The translations under genes and the position numbers were made by a program. This document shows, in pieces, positions 52,085 through 61,260 of a DNA stretch of 64,000 bases. Each line of letters opens with the position of its first letter. Position 1 is the first letter of the stretch. Source of the DNA: Aurantibacter_A sp965215845. GTDB lineage: Bacteria; Bacteroidota; Bacteroidia; Flavobacteriales; Flavobacteriaceae. The notes below the pieces were generated by a model. The model ran no database searches. It worked only from the letters and a program-made list of their open reading frames with translations, and was not told the origin of the DNA. The DNA lies in NCBI GenBank assembly GCA_965215845.1, contig CBDCEL010000003.1, positions 806,001 through 870,000 on the forward strand, in the 5' to 3' direction.

Positions 52085-52681
52085 TCATCCCATGGTCAAT
52101 TTCTCCAATGCTTCCTTGTATTCCTCTTTCGAATTGGCATTCAAAATCACATTCTTATGCTCTGGAAAAACCAGTTTTGTATTGTTATTGATCAAAAACT
52201 TTCTGGGGCAAGTGCCGTTACCTTCCCCTAAATATGAAATGACCTCCTGTAACGCCTGAGGTTCCCAAATGGCGCACATAGGTTCTGGTAGGGGGTTTTC
52301 TTTGTTGGCAAAAGCGGTGGCAAATTTTTCTGGGTCTCGCTCACTGATGAGTTGCTCCAAAGCCGGCAAATCCATCAAGGGCAAATCACAGGCCAATACC
52401 AACCAGGCAACATCTGGATACCGGCTATGGGCCGAAAGCATGCCATTGAAAGGTCCCCTGAATTTATCCTCATCGGCAATTGTCGCGAATCCGAAGGGTA
52501 CCTTGACCTCTTGTTCGGCCCGAAGGCTGATAAAGGTGCGTTCGCAGACTTTTCCCAACAGATGGTACAAATGTTCTCTTTGGGGAAATTGATGGTACTT
52601 GATCAACCCTTTATCAGTACCCATACGGGTACTTTTTCCACCCGATAGAACGAGTCCGTATAGCTTAGCGACTGAAGTCAT
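52085..52681 (-). CDS. mobA: Molybdenum cofactor guanylyltransferase MobA-like
   Basis: 198 residues from ATG 52681. Nucleotidyltransferase loop LVLSGGKSTRMGTDKGLIKY near 9-28, then GPFNGMLSAHSRYPDVAWLVLACDLPLMD near 85-113 and a C-terminal RKFLINNNT. It attaches GMP to molybdopterin, giving the guanine dinucleotide form. An upstream in-frame ATG at 52756 is within moaC and is rejected. The start overlaps the moaC end by 17 nt, indicating coupling. Confidence 0.88.
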   Translation of the reverse strand: MTSVAKLYGLVLSGGKSTRMGTDKGLIKYHQFPQREHLYHLLGKVCERTFISLRAEQEVKVPFGFATIADEDKFRGPFNGMLSAHSRYPDVAWLVLACDLPLMDLPALEQLISERDPEKFATAFANKENPLPEPMCAIWEPQALQEVISYLGEGNGTCPRKFLINNNTKLVFPEHKNVILNANSKEEYKEALEKLTMG

Positions 52682-53138
52682 TTTTTCCTCCTGATTTTTG
52701 TTCCAACCGAATATCCAAAATCTGAATATCATGAGATAAGGCCTTGCACATATCATATATGGTCAAAGCTGCTACCGAGACTCCTGTTAAGGCCTCCATT
52801 TCAACTCCGGTTCTCTCGGTACAACGTACTTTACAATTAATATTCAGTACATTATGTCCGGGATCAATATTTATTTGAACCTTCGAAAGGTTTAATTGAT
52901 GGCAAAGTGGAATTAGCTCGGCCGTCTTTTTAACAGCCTGAATACCTGCAATCACAGCCGTTTGAATAATGCTACCTTTATGGCCCAAAAACTCTCGGGA
53001 AGCCAAGGTTTCAAAAACATCCGAAGGAAAATGAACTCTTCCAGATGCCAAGGCCATCCGTACACTTTTTTCCTTATCTGAAATGTCGACCATGTTGGCG
53101 GCACCTTTTTCATCGATATGTGAAAGCTCGTCGCTCAT
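52665..53138 (-). CDS. moaC: Cyclic pyranopterin monophosphate synthase MoaC
   Basis: 157 residues. MVDISDKEKSVRMALASG at the N-terminus, then KTAELIPLCHQLNLSKV near 71-87 (active-site Lys, His region), CTERTGVEMEALTGVSVAALTIYDMCK near 107-133 with the conserved Glu and Asp, and a basic tail. It converts the MoaA product to cPMP. Lies 4 nt after moaE and overlaps mobA. Confidence 0.95.
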   Translation of the reverse strand: MSDELSHIDEKGAANMVDISDKEKSVRMALASGRVHFPSDVFETLASREFLGHKGSIIQTAVIAGIQAVKKTAELIPLCHQLNLSKVQINIDPGHNVLNINCKVRCTERTGVEMEALTGVSVAALTIYDMCKALSHDIQILDIRLEQKSGGKNDFSR

Positions 53139-53142
53139 TTTG

Positions 53143-53562
53143 TTACGGATGGGCTGACACCCAAACGGTTTTATTCTTGAAAATTTCTTTCTTCCAGATC
53201 GGCACGGTTTCCTTTAAGGTGTCTATCATGAACCTACAGGCAGCGAAACAAGCATCGCGATGGGCCGACGAGGCCCCAACGACCACTACGGGCTCCTCGA
53301 CTTTTTTTGCTCCAATCGCATGGCGCATGACCACTTTGTTCAAATGCCACTTTTCTAAGGCTTCATTCGCGATCTTTCGCATTTCCTTCAACGCCATTGC
53401 GGTATAAGTTTCGAATTCCAAAGAAACAACCTCCTCATTGTTCGTAAATTCCCTCACAGTACCCACGAACACACAAATGCCACCACTCTTCGAATCAGAT
53501 AGTTCTTCGTAGACCTTCGACAGTTCTATATCATCGACTATTTCTATAATCGGTTCGTTCAT
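53143..53562 (-). CDS. moaE: Molybdopterin synthase catalytic subunit MoaE
   Basis: 139 residues. GGICVFVGTVREFTNNEEV near 25, LEFETYTAMALKEM near 47, VVVGASSAHRDACFAACRFMID near 92-113, and the catalytic Lys in PIWKKEIF near 120. It forms the molybdopterin dithiolene with MoaD. Its start overlaps the moaD stop by one base. Confidence 0.95.
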   Translation of the reverse strand: MNEPIIEIVDDIELSKVYEELSDSKSGGICVFVGTVREFTNNEEVVSLEFETYTAMALKEMRKIANEALEKWHLNKVVMRHAIGAKKVEEPVVVVGASSAHRDACFAACRFMIDTLKETVPIWKKEIFKNKTVWVSAHP

Positions 53563-53804
53563 CAGCCACCACTTACTGGAGGAATCACAGCTATCTCGTC
53601 ATCCTTTGTCAATACCACATTATCTTCGGCATATTCACTGTTCACCGCAATCGCCAATGATGAAAGTTTCGCAAAATCAGGGTAATCAACGGCCAAAATT
53701 TGTTTCAATTCAGCTACCGACTTGGGCAAACTGTCTTTTTCAGATAAATCTATTTGAGAGCTACCGACAATATCCTTGGCTATTCCGAATAACAACAATT
53801 CCAT
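53562..53804 (-). CDS. moaD: Molybdopterin synthase sulfur carrier MoaD
   Basis: 80 residues of ubiquitin fold, ending in the required Gly-Gly (IPPVSGG), with the typical AVNSEYAEDNVVLTKDDEIAVI preceding it. MoeB adenylates this terminus, which then carries the thiocarboxylate used by MoaE. It is first in the moaD-moaE-moaC-mobA series; no clear -7 box stands upstream. Confidence 0.93.
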   Translation of the reverse strand: MELLLFGIAKDIVGSSQIDLSEKDSLPKSVAELKQILAVDYPDFAKLSSLAIAVNSEYAEDNVVLTKDDEIAVIPPVSGG

Positions 53805-53848
53805 ATTTCAATTGAAATGAACACACAATTTACTTAAAAAATAAGGAT

Positions 53849-54655
53849 TTATGGGGTCTTTGTGACCACTTTGGCATTTTCGGGCATGCTGTAAAAACCC
53901 GCATTTTTTGCGGTTTTTTGCAGTACCACGTCTTCAAAAAGGGTAGGCTCTCGAGGCTCTTTGATCGTTCGGCCCTCGTAATCGTGCCAGGTAATGGACC
54001 TAGGTAATAATACACCGTCTACTTGCCCCCAATCATTATAGCGAATCCATTTTACATTATCCGATTTTTCACCGCTGCGATAGGTGACCGTATAGCCCAA
54101 CCAGGTCATTTGATGGGTCTCGGGTTCATAATGCAGATAATATTCATCTTTGGAAGACACACCTACTCCATCTTTAAATGTAATTCGAACCCCGGGATAC
54201 TTTTTCCCCTCAAATTCAAGGTCGGCAGTTTCGGAATAGACAATTCCCTTATCCGCCAATACAAAAGGCATGGCGTAAAAATAAAACATGAGGTTATGAT
54301 AAAAAATTGGGTCTCCCTTGTAGCTTTTCTTTTCATCCAATAACCAAAAGTCCTTTCCGTCGAACCCCATGGCCATTTCGGATGTTTCGATTTTTTCGTG
54401 CCGTGAGTATAAATCTATTGTATGGGTTTCAGGGGACGTTTTCGGTAGCGTAAATGATAGGGTACGATTCTTCTTCCAATTGGCCAGCCCGCCGTGGGCC
54501 TCGAAGACCTTGTTCATAGCTGCCGCAGGAGCGCTGATCCTCATGATTTCTACCGGTTCCGTTGTTTTCCGACTTTCTTCGATCTGTTGTTTGGGGGCCT
54601 CTTTACAGCCCATGAATAGCATTACGACCACACCACACAAAATTCTTACCATCAT
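53849..54655 (-). CDS. DUF6503 family lipoprotein
   Basis: 268 residues. Lipoprotein signal MMVRILCGVVVMLFMGC (Cys17). The rest is a beta-rich domain with AAMNKVFEAHGGLANWKKNRTLSFTLP, ETHTIDLYSRHEKI, GKDFWLLDEKKSYKGDPIFY and a repeated YHYEPETHQMTWLGYT strand, typical of DUF6503 and related LolA/LppX-like folds. Function unknown. It stands before the moaD series on the same strand but with a 44-nt gap and opposite neighbours, so it is probably separate. Confidence 0.78.
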   Translation of the reverse strand: MMVRILCGVVVMLFMGCKEAPKQQIEESRKTTEPVEIMRISAPAAAMNKVFEAHGGLANWKKNRTLSFTLPKTSPETHTIDLYSRHEKIETSEMAMGFDGKDFWLLDEKKSYKGDPIFYHNLMFYFYAMPFVLADKGIVYSETADLEFEGKKYPGVRITFKDGVGVSSKDEYYLHYEPETHQMTWLGYTVTYRSGEKSDNVKWIRYNDWGQVDGVLLPRSITWHDYEGRTIKEPREPTLFEDVVLQKTAKNAGFYSMPENAKVVTKTP

Positions 54656-54701
54656 ATATTTTTAAGATAAATCACATTCGTCGGGGGAAATCGCTTTTCT
54701 T

Positions 54702-54709
54702 TACTTTTG
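54702..54709 (+). promoter_or_regulatory. -7 box of the RNA methyltransferase gene, near-leaderless
   Basis: TACTTTTG fits TANNTTTG exactly and ends 5 nt before ATG 54715. Confidence 0.58.
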
Positions 54710-54714
54710 CTCGG

Positions 54715-55527
54715 ATGGACGAAATTAAAAAAATCACAAGTCTTAAGAACCCATTGGTCAAAAAAATCCTTTTGCTCAAGGAGAAATCCCGGGAACGAAA
54801 GAAATTGCGATTATTCGTTTTGGAAGGATTGCGTGAATTGGAATTGGCATTGAAGGGAAACTATGCCATTGAGACTTTGCTGTATCAAGAAGAATTAATC
54901 TCAAAAAAGGCCATTACTGACATTTTAGGTTCAAATCGTCCGTCGGAAATCGTTGCGATTTCAAAGACCGTATACCAGAAATTGGCTTATCGAGAAACCA
55001 CTGAAGGCATCATTGCCATTGCCGAAACCAAGTCACATCAGCTTGAAAACTTGAAATTCAAAAGCGATAATCCCTTGGTTCTTGTTGCCGAGGCACCCGA
55101 AAAACCAGGAAACATAGGGGCCCTTTTGCGAACGGCGGATGCTGCAAATCTTGACGCGGTAATTATTGCGGACCCCAAAGGGGATTTATACAATCCGAAT
55201 ATAATACGCTCAAGTGTGGGTTGTGTTTTTACCAATAATATCGGCATGGCAAGTTCACATGAGGTCATTGATTTCTTAAGAAAAAAGAGCATTTCAATTT
55301 TTACTACCTCGCTCAACGCTTCAAAAGCGTATACCGAAATCGACTTTACCGGGGCCTCCGCAATCGTGGTCGGAACAGAGTCAACAGGTTTGACAAGTAT
55401 TTGGTTAGAACAGACCGGTCAAAATGTTATCATTCCCATGGAGGGTCAAATTGATTCGATGAATGTCTCCGTGTCCGCCGCAATACTTATCTTTGAAGCG
55501 AAAAGGCAGAGGCTGCAAGGTCTTTGA
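54715..55527 (+). CDS. TrmH/SpoU-family RNA 2'-O-ribose methyltransferase
   Basis: 270 residues. An N-terminal substrate-binding part (ITSLKNPLVKKILLLKEKSRER, LFVLEGLRELELAL) precedes the knotted SPOUT domain with EKPGNIGALLRTADAANLDAVII near 124 (motif 1), VVGTESTGLTSIWLEQ near 219 (motif 2) and IPMEGQIDSMNVSVSAAILIFEAKRQR near 241-267 (motif 3). It uses SAM to methylate rRNA or tRNA; the exact target is not fixed. Its start follows a -7 box by 5 nt. Confidence 0.92.
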   Translation: MDEIKKITSLKNPLVKKILLLKEKSRERKKLRLFVLEGLRELELALKGNYAIETLLYQEELISKKAITDILGSNRPSEIVAISKTVYQKLAYRETTEGIIAIAETKSHQLENLKFKSDNPLVLVAEAPEKPGNIGALLRTADAANLDAVIIADPKGDLYNPNIIRSSVGCVFTNNIGMASSHEVIDFLRKKSISIFTTSLNASKAYTEIDFTGASAIVVGTESTGLTSIWLEQTGQNVIIPMEGQIDSMNVSVSAAILIFEAKRQRLQGL

Positions 55528-55551
55528 TTTCGACTTACGACCCAATATTCT

Positions 55552-56781
55552 ATGAACAATTCACTCTTCTATATCATTATCGGTATTCTGCTGTTTCAAT
55601 TCCTTCTGGCGACTATTATGAATTTCTTGAATGCCAAACGCTACGGAGATCCGGTACCTGAAGAATTGGCCGATGTTTTTGACCAAACCGAATACCAGAA
55701 ATCGCAAGATTACAAAAAGACAAACTATCGATTTGCAATATTGACATCGACCTTCTCCATGCTGATAACCTTGGCATTTCTTATTTTGGGCGGCTTTGAA
55801 TGGGTCGATGAAGTCGCAAGGGGCATCACGAACAATTCAATTCTGATCGCATTGATCTTTTTTGGAATCATTGTAGTTGGAAGTTCGATATTGAACCTTC
55901 CTTTCTCTTATTATCGAACCTTTGTTATCGAGGAAAAATTCGGTTTTAACAAATCGACCCTCAAACTGTTTATTTGGGATAAAATCAAAGGTTGGTTGAT
56001 GCTAGCCGTGATAGGAGGAGGAATTCTGGCGGCCATTATTTGGTTTTTCGAGTGGGCCGGAAGCAATTTCTGGATTTATGCATGGGTCGTTGTTGCCATC
56101 TTCTCCGTTTTTATGAACCTATTTTATAGTCGTTTGATCGTGCCCCTGTTCAACAAGCAAACCCCACTCGACGAGGGCAGTCTGAAGACCAAAATCACGG
56201 AATATGCAGAAAAGGTCGGCTTTGAGTTAAAAAACATTTTTGTCATTGATGGGTCCAAGCGCTCGACCAAGGCAAATGCCTATTTCTCAGGTTTCGGAAG
56301 GGAGAAACGGGTCACCCTTTACGACACCTTGATCAATGACCTCGATGAAGAAGAAATCGTTGCTGTCTTGGCACATGAAGTAGGGCATTACAAAAAGCGC
56401 CATATCATATTCAATATGATCGTCTCATTGCTCATGACAGGGTTAACGCTATTTATCCTCTCGCTTTTTGTCAATAACCCCGAGGTCTCTAAAGCAATCG
56501 GCGTCTCGAGGCCCAGCTTTCATGCCGCCTTGATCGGTTTTGGAATTCTTTATAGCCCGATTTCAGAATTGACCGGATTGGTCATGAACTATCTCTCGCG
56601 GAAATTCGAATTTCAGGCCGATGATTATGCCAAAAATACCTTCAGCGGAGCACCCTTGATTACCTCACTTAAAAAATTATCACGCAACAATTTGAGTAAC
56701 CTTACGCCTCATCCGGCCTATGTATTCATGAACTACTCGCATCCTCCCTTGATCGAGCGCATTCGAAATTTGAAGTCGTGA
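55552..56781 (+). CDS. M48 Ste24-type membrane zinc metallopeptidase
   Basis: 409 residues with about seven membrane helices. The zinc motif HEVGH lies in VAVLAHEVGHYKKRHIIF near 276-293 and the third ligand Glu in FEFQADDYAKN near 355. FVIEEKFGFNKSTLKLFIWD near 124 and GRSKRSTKANAYFSGFG-like DGSKRSTKANAYFSGFG near 236 are family hallmarks of CAAX prenyl protease 1. In bacteria these cleave membrane proteins for quality control. It follows the methyltransferase gene by 24 nt. Confidence 0.92.
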   Translation: MNNSLFYIIIGILLFQFLLATIMNFLNAKRYGDPVPEELADVFDQTEYQKSQDYKKTNYRFAILTSTFSMLITLAFLILGGFEWVDEVARGITNNSILIALIFFGIIVVGSSILNLPFSYYRTFVIEEKFGFNKSTLKLFIWDKIKGWLMLAVIGGGILAAIIWFFEWAGSNFWIYAWVVVAIFSVFMNLFYSRLIVPLFNKQTPLDEGSLKTKITEYAEKVGFELKNIFVIDGSKRSTKANAYFSGFGREKRVTLYDTLINDLDEEEIVAVLAHEVGHYKKRHIIFNMIVSLLMTGLTLFILSLFVNNPEVSKAIGVSRPSFHAALIGFGILYSPISELTGLVMNYLSRKFEFQADDYAKNTFSGAPLITSLKKLSRNNLSNLTPHPAYVFMNYSHPPLIERIRNLKS

Positions 56782-56933
56782 ATAGCCTTAAGAGATAAAT
56801 TGTTTCATTCACCTAGGAGAGCGCTACTGGGCACGAATTTTGTTGTCTAGTATCAAAGATCGCCGTATTTTTATTAGAGATACCGTTTTAGACCGCTGCC
56901 GAGAGGGAACGCCAAAACAGATGGTAGCATTTA

Positions 56934-56960
56934 TCCCGCTGTACGGCGGGAACCCTTTTT
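56934..56960 (+). terminator. Possible terminator after the M48 gene
   Basis: TCCCGC-tgtacg-GCGGGA hairpin (56934-56951), then AACCC and five T. It lies 150 nt after the M48 stop and just before the rsh start, so it may instead be a leader element. The 222-bp gap otherwise shows no gene. Confidence 0.35.
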
Positions 56961-57003
56961 ATGGGCAAAAAGTAAAATCTGTCATTGAGCCAGAAAAATT
57001 GAA

Positions 57004-59208
57004 ATGACACAAGCTGCGATAGAAATAGAGAACAAAGAAATCGCCAAGCAATACAAAGAGTTGCTTCGGATCAGTTATCAGACCTTGTCTAGGGATGACA
57101 AAAAATTGATACGGGCTGCTTTTGAGGTTGCTGTCGATGGGCATAAAGACCAGCGCCGAAAATCGGGCGAGGCCTATGTGTTCCATCCCATTGCGGTTGC
57201 GAAGATCGTTGCTTCCGAGATAGGCTTGGATGCCATCTCGATCGCCTCTGCCCTATTGCATGATGTGGTCGAGGATACCGAATATACCTTAGACGATATT
57301 GAGCGCATGTTTGGGGAAACCGTGGCACGAATCGTTGACGGACTCACCAAAATTGCCCACCTTAAAAAGGATATGAGTACCTCACAGCAGGCCGAAAATT
57401 TTCGGAAAATGTTGCTGACCCTGCACGATGACGTTCGCGTCATTTTGATAAAAATAGCCGATCGCTATCATAATATGCTGACCCTTGATGCAATGCCTGA
57501 GCACAAACAGGTACAAATGGCCTCTGAGACACTCTATATTTACGCCCCCCTCGCCCATCGTATCGGATTGTACAATATAAAGACCGACCTTGAGGACCTA
57601 AGCCTAAAATATACAGAACCCGAGGTCTACAATGATATTGCCGGAAAAATAGAAGAATCCAAAGAGAGTCAGCAAGAATATATTGATACGTTTTCCGGGG
57701 TCATCGATAAGTCTTTAAAGAAAGAAGGGCTCAATTATGAGATAAAGGGACGGATGAAATCCATTTTTTCCATCCGAAAGAAAATGAAGGTACAAAATGT
57801 TGCCTTTGATGAAATTTATGACAAGTTCGCCATACGCATCATATATAAATCCGATACGGAAAATGAAAAGTTCATTGCCTGGAAAATATATTCTATAGTG
57901 ACGGATCATTTCACTCCCAACCCCGTAAGATTGCGTGATTGGATTTCGTCTCCAAAATCCACGGGATACGAGGCCTTACACATTACCGTTATGGGGCCCA
58001 AAGGCCGGTGGGTCGAAGTGCAGATACGGAGCGAGCGAATGCATGAAATTGCCGAAAAAGGTTATGCGGCCCACTTCAAATACAAGCATGGCGAGCAACA
58101 AGAACAGGGCATCGAAGTTTGGTTGAACCGCTTGCAAGAGGCCTTGGAAAACACCAACGGCAATGCGGTCGACTTCGTCGAGGAATTTAAACTAAACCTG
58201 TACTCCAAAGAAATATTTGTCTTTACCCCCAAGGGAGAGCTTAAATCGTTGCCAAAAGGCGCAACCCCACTCGATTTTGCGTTCAACATACATACCGAAG
58301 TAGGCCTTAGAACCCGTGGGGCCAAGGTGAATGGCAAATTGGTACCGCTCAATACTACGCTCAGTAGTGGTGATCAGGTCGAAATTATGACATCTGACCA
58401 AGCCAAGCCCAATCAAAATTGGTTGGATTATGCGACAACTGCGAGAGCTCGGGCCAAAATCAAATCCTCTTTAAGGGAAGAGAAAAAGTCGACGGCCCTT
58501 GAAGGCAAAGAAATTCTGCGGAGAAAACTGAAATCGCAAAAAATAAAACTCAACGAAGACTCTATCAACAAAATGGTGGCCCATTTCAAACTGACCACCA
58601 GTCTTGACCTGTTCTACCGTGTTGGCATAGGTGTCATCGACAACCAGATGATCAAAGATTTTGCCTCATCGTATAACAATGCCTTTATCAGTTTTTTCAA
58701 AAACAAAATACGGCGGAACCCAGTGCCCGAAGATATCGATAAGGAGGAGATTACCTCAAAATTCGATATGCTTGTCTTCGGCAAGGAAGAGGAAAAACTT
58801 GAATATACGCTGTCAAAATGTTGCAACCCCATACCCGGTGATGAAGTATTCGGATTTATAAGTGTAAACGAGGGTATCAAAGTGCACAAAAAGAATTGTC
58901 CCAACGCAATTTCGCTGCAATCAAACTATGCGTATCGCATAATCAGTGCACGATGGATTGATTCGACCCAAGAAGAGTTCAGGGCCGACATACAACTGAC
59001 CGGTATCGACAATTTGGGACTTGTCAGTGAAATAACCCAAGTAATTTCAGACAACCTGCACGTCAATATGCGTAACCTGAATTTCAGTACCGACGGCGGA
59101 ACCTTTACCGGAGAAATCACCGTGGTCGTCAAGAACAAATCGATGATCAAGAAACTCATTGCCAATCTCAAGCAGATCAATGGCATCGAAAAGGTCAGTA
59201 GGGTTTAA
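57004..59208 (+). CDS. Bifunctional (p)ppGpp synthetase/hydrolase (RSH)
   Basis: 734 residues, standard long RSH. Hydrolase HD domain: RKSGEAYVFHPIAVAKI near 38, ALLHDVVEDTEYTLDD near 77-92 (HD-ED intact), KIADRYHNMLTLDAM near 152. Synthetase domain: GRMKSIFSIRKKMK near 248, YDKFAIRIIY, RLRDWISSPKSTGYEALHITV near 305, EVQIRSERMHEIAEKGYAAHFKYKHG. TGS from about 395 (IFVFTPKGELKSLPKGATPLDFAF), a Cys-containing helical region (LSKCCNPIPGDEVFGF near 605) and an ACT domain close it. It sets the stringent-response alarmone level. It lies upstream of fur and purA, as in relatives. Confidence 0.95.
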   Translation: MTQAAIEIENKEIAKQYKELLRISYQTLSRDDKKLIRAAFEVAVDGHKDQRRKSGEAYVFHPIAVAKIVASEIGLDAISIASALLHDVVEDTEYTLDDIERMFGETVARIVDGLTKIAHLKKDMSTSQQAENFRKMLLTLHDDVRVILIKIADRYHNMLTLDAMPEHKQVQMASETLYIYAPLAHRIGLYNIKTDLEDLSLKYTEPEVYNDIAGKIEESKESQQEYIDTFSGVIDKSLKKEGLNYEIKGRMKSIFSIRKKMKVQNVAFDEIYDKFAIRIIYKSDTENEKFIAWKIYSIVTDHFTPNPVRLRDWISSPKSTGYEALHITVMGPKGRWVEVQIRSERMHEIAEKGYAAHFKYKHGEQQEQGIEVWLNRLQEALENTNGNAVDFVEEFKLNLYSKEIFVFTPKGELKSLPKGATPLDFAFNIHTEVGLRTRGAKVNGKLVPLNTTLSSGDQVEIMTSDQAKPNQNWLDYATTARARAKIKSSLREEKKSTALEGKEILRRKLKSQKIKLNEDSINKMVAHFKLTTSLDLFYRVGIGVIDNQMIKDFASSYNNAFISFFKNKIRRNPVPEDIDKEEITSKFDMLVFGKEEEKLEYTLSKCCNPIPGDEVFGFISVNEGIKVHKKNCPNAISLQSNYAYRIISARWIDSTQEEFRADIQLTGIDNLGLVSEITQVISDNLHVNMRNLNFSTDGGTFTGEITVVVKNKSMIKKLIANLKQINGIEKVSRV

Positions 59209-59289
59209 CGCACCATGTGAATGGTTGAAGCATTGAAATAAGTTGAAAACTTTGAACAAGTCGATCAAAATATAATTCAAATATAGCCG

Positions 59290-59297
59290 TACCTTTG
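59290..59297 (+). promoter_or_regulatory. -7 box of the fur-purA promoter
   Basis: TACCTTTG, a perfect TANNTTTG box, 25 nt before the fur start codon. No clean -33 TTG. Confidence 0.6.
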
Positions 59298-59322
59298 CAT
59301 TTTTGATGGCATTCACAACGCA

Positions 59323-59802
59323 ATGGCAAAAAACAAAGATCAAGAAATCGTAAAAAACGTCTTCACCACCTTCCTCGAAGACAACGGGCACAGAAAAACA
59401 CCCGAACGCTACGCCATACTCCAAGAAATCTATGAAAGCGACGATCATTTCGACATCGAATCGCTTTACATCAAGATGAAAAACAAGAATTATAGGGTCA
59501 GTCGTGCCACTTTGTACAATACCATAGAATTGTTGTTGGATTGCAAATTGGTACGTAAACACCAGTTTGGAAAAAACCAGGCACAATACGAGAAATCATA
59601 TTTCGATCGCCAGCATGATCACGTGATACTGACCGACACCGGCGAGGTGATGGAATTCTGTGACCCCCGCATCGAATCCATCAAGAAGACTATCGAAGAG
59701 GTTTTTGACATTAAGATCAGTAACCACTCCTTATATTTTTACGGCACCAAGACGAAATCGGCAGATCTGCCGGAAAAAGAAACCACTAACCAAACCCAAT
59801 GA
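59323..59802 (+). CDS. fur: Fur family transcriptional regulator
   Basis: 159 residues. Winged-helix domain: FLEDNGHRKTPERYAILQEIYES near 17-39 and RVSRATLYNTIELLLDCKLV near 65-84. The C-terminal dimerisation/metal domain has RQHDHVILTDTGEVMEFCDPRIES near 105-128, with the His-Asp-His cluster present but only one Cys of the usual CxxC, as in many Bacteroidota Fur proteins. It senses Fe(II), or possibly another metal, and represses iron uptake genes. It is followed 22 nt later by purA. Confidence 0.9.
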   Translation: MAKNKDQEIVKNVFTTFLEDNGHRKTPERYAILQEIYESDDHFDIESLYIKMKNKNYRVSRATLYNTIELLLDCKLVRKHQFGKNQAQYEKSYFDRQHDHVILTDTGEVMEFCDPRIESIKKTIEEVFDIKISNHSLYFYGTKTKSADLPEKETTNQTQ

Positions 59803-59824
59803 TAGCTTGGGGAAAAATTAATAC

Positions 59825-61096
59825 ATGGCGGTAGATTTACTGTTAGGCCTTCAATGGGGCGACGAGGGAAAAGGAAAAATCGTTGACGTACTTACCAAGA
59901 ACTATGATATAATCGCCCGATTTCAAGGAGGGCCAAATGCAGGACATACCTTGGAGTTTGATGGTATCAAGCACGTCTTGCACACCATTCCATCGGGAAT
60001 TTTCCATGAAAATGCGGTGAATATTGTCGGTAACGGGGTCGTCATCGATCCGGTCATCTTCAAGAAGGAACTCGACAATCTCAAAAAGTTCGACCTTGAT
60101 ATCAAGTCAAAGCTTCTTATTTCAAGAAAAGCACATTTGATTCTGCCGACTCATCGTTTGTTGGATGCCGCATCGGAAGCCTCAAAGGGAAAAGCCAAAA
60201 TAGGATCTACCCTTAAGGGCATCGGCCCAACCTATATGGACAAGACCGGGAGAAACGGAATGCGGGTTGGAGACCTCGAAATGGACAATTGGCAAGAAAA
60301 ATACCGTGCCCTTGCCGATAAGCATGAGGGTATGATCGATTATTACGATGTTGATCTACAATACGACCTGAAAGATTTGGAGGCTGATTTTCTCCGCGGT
60401 GTCGAAGAGCTGAGAACTTTGGATTTTATCGATAGTGAAGAATATTTGAATAATGCCCAAAAAGCAGGTAAGAAAATTTTGGCGGAAGGGGCCCAGGGTT
60501 CATTGCTCGATATCGACTTCGGCACCTATCCTTTTGTAACTTCTTCGAACACCACGGCTGCAGGTGCCTGTACGGGCCTGGGTGTAGCTCCGAATAAAAT
60601 CGGTAAAGTCTTTGGTATTTTCAAGGCCTATACCACACGGGTCGGCAGTGGGCCGTTCCCCACTGAACTATTTGATGAAGATGGTGCCACCATGGGGCGG
60701 GTCGGCAATGAATTCGGTGCCACCACGGGAAGACCTCGGCGTTGTGGCTGGTTGGACCTTGTCGCCTTGAAATATGCCGTGCAGATCAATGGGGTAACCG
60801 AGCTGATGATGATGAAAGGTGATGTGTTGAGCGGTTTTAAAAAATTGAAAATTTGCACCTCCTATGATTATAAGGGCAACAAAATTTCACACCTTCCCTT
60901 CAATATCGAATCTGAGAATGTGACCCCCATCTACACCGAAGTCGACGGTTGGCAAGCCGACCTTACAAAAATGACAACACCCAGCGAATTGCCTCCGAAC
61001 TTGAAAGGGTATATCGATTTTTTGGAAAAAGAATTGGAAGTACCAATCAAAATAGTTTCGGTAGGACCGGACCGTACACAGACAATTCACCGTTGA
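59825..61096 (+). CDS. purA: Adenylosuccinate synthetase
   Basis: 423 residues. The N-terminal GTP loop LGLQWGDEGKGKIVD (8-22) contains catalytic Asp and Lys, QGGPNAGHTL follows near 35 with the catalytic His, then GIGPTYMDKTGR near 135, EGAQGSLLDIDFGTYPFVTSSNT near 220-242, and the C-terminal substrate loop TTGRPRRCGWLDLVAL near 300 plus VSVGPDRTQTI at the end. It forms adenylosuccinate from IMP and aspartate. Co-directional with fur and rsh. Confidence 0.97.
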   Translation: MAVDLLLGLQWGDEGKGKIVDVLTKNYDIIARFQGGPNAGHTLEFDGIKHVLHTIPSGIFHENAVNIVGNGVVIDPVIFKKELDNLKKFDLDIKSKLLISRKAHLILPTHRLLDAASEASKGKAKIGSTLKGIGPTYMDKTGRNGMRVGDLEMDNWQEKYRALADKHEGMIDYYDVDLQYDLKDLEADFLRGVEELRTLDFIDSEEYLNNAQKAGKKILAEGAQGSLLDIDFGTYPFVTSSNTTAAGACTGLGVAPNKIGKVFGIFKAYTTRVGSGPFPTELFDEDGATMGRVGNEFGATTGRPRRCGWLDLVALKYAVQINGVTELMMMKGDVLSGFKKLKICTSYDYKGNKISHLPFNIESENVTPIYTEVDGWQADLTKMTTPSELPPNLKGYIDFLEKELEVPIKIVSVGPDRTQTIHR

Positions 61097-61260
61097 ATTC
61101 GCTTTAAATTGTTTTAAGCTGCAATTTCGGTGGATTTGACTTCACATCTACTTTGTCAAGGGCAGGCTAAATCCGCACAGGATGGCCAAAAACATAAATA
61201 AAGCATTGCAACCGGTAACTGACCTTTATATAAAATCCATACACCCGGTAAAATAAACTT

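Noticed and set aside
59610..59625. GATCACGTGATC-like palindrome as a parS site
   Set aside because: It shares only the CACGTG core, lies inside fur, and lacks the flanking bases of the parS consensus.
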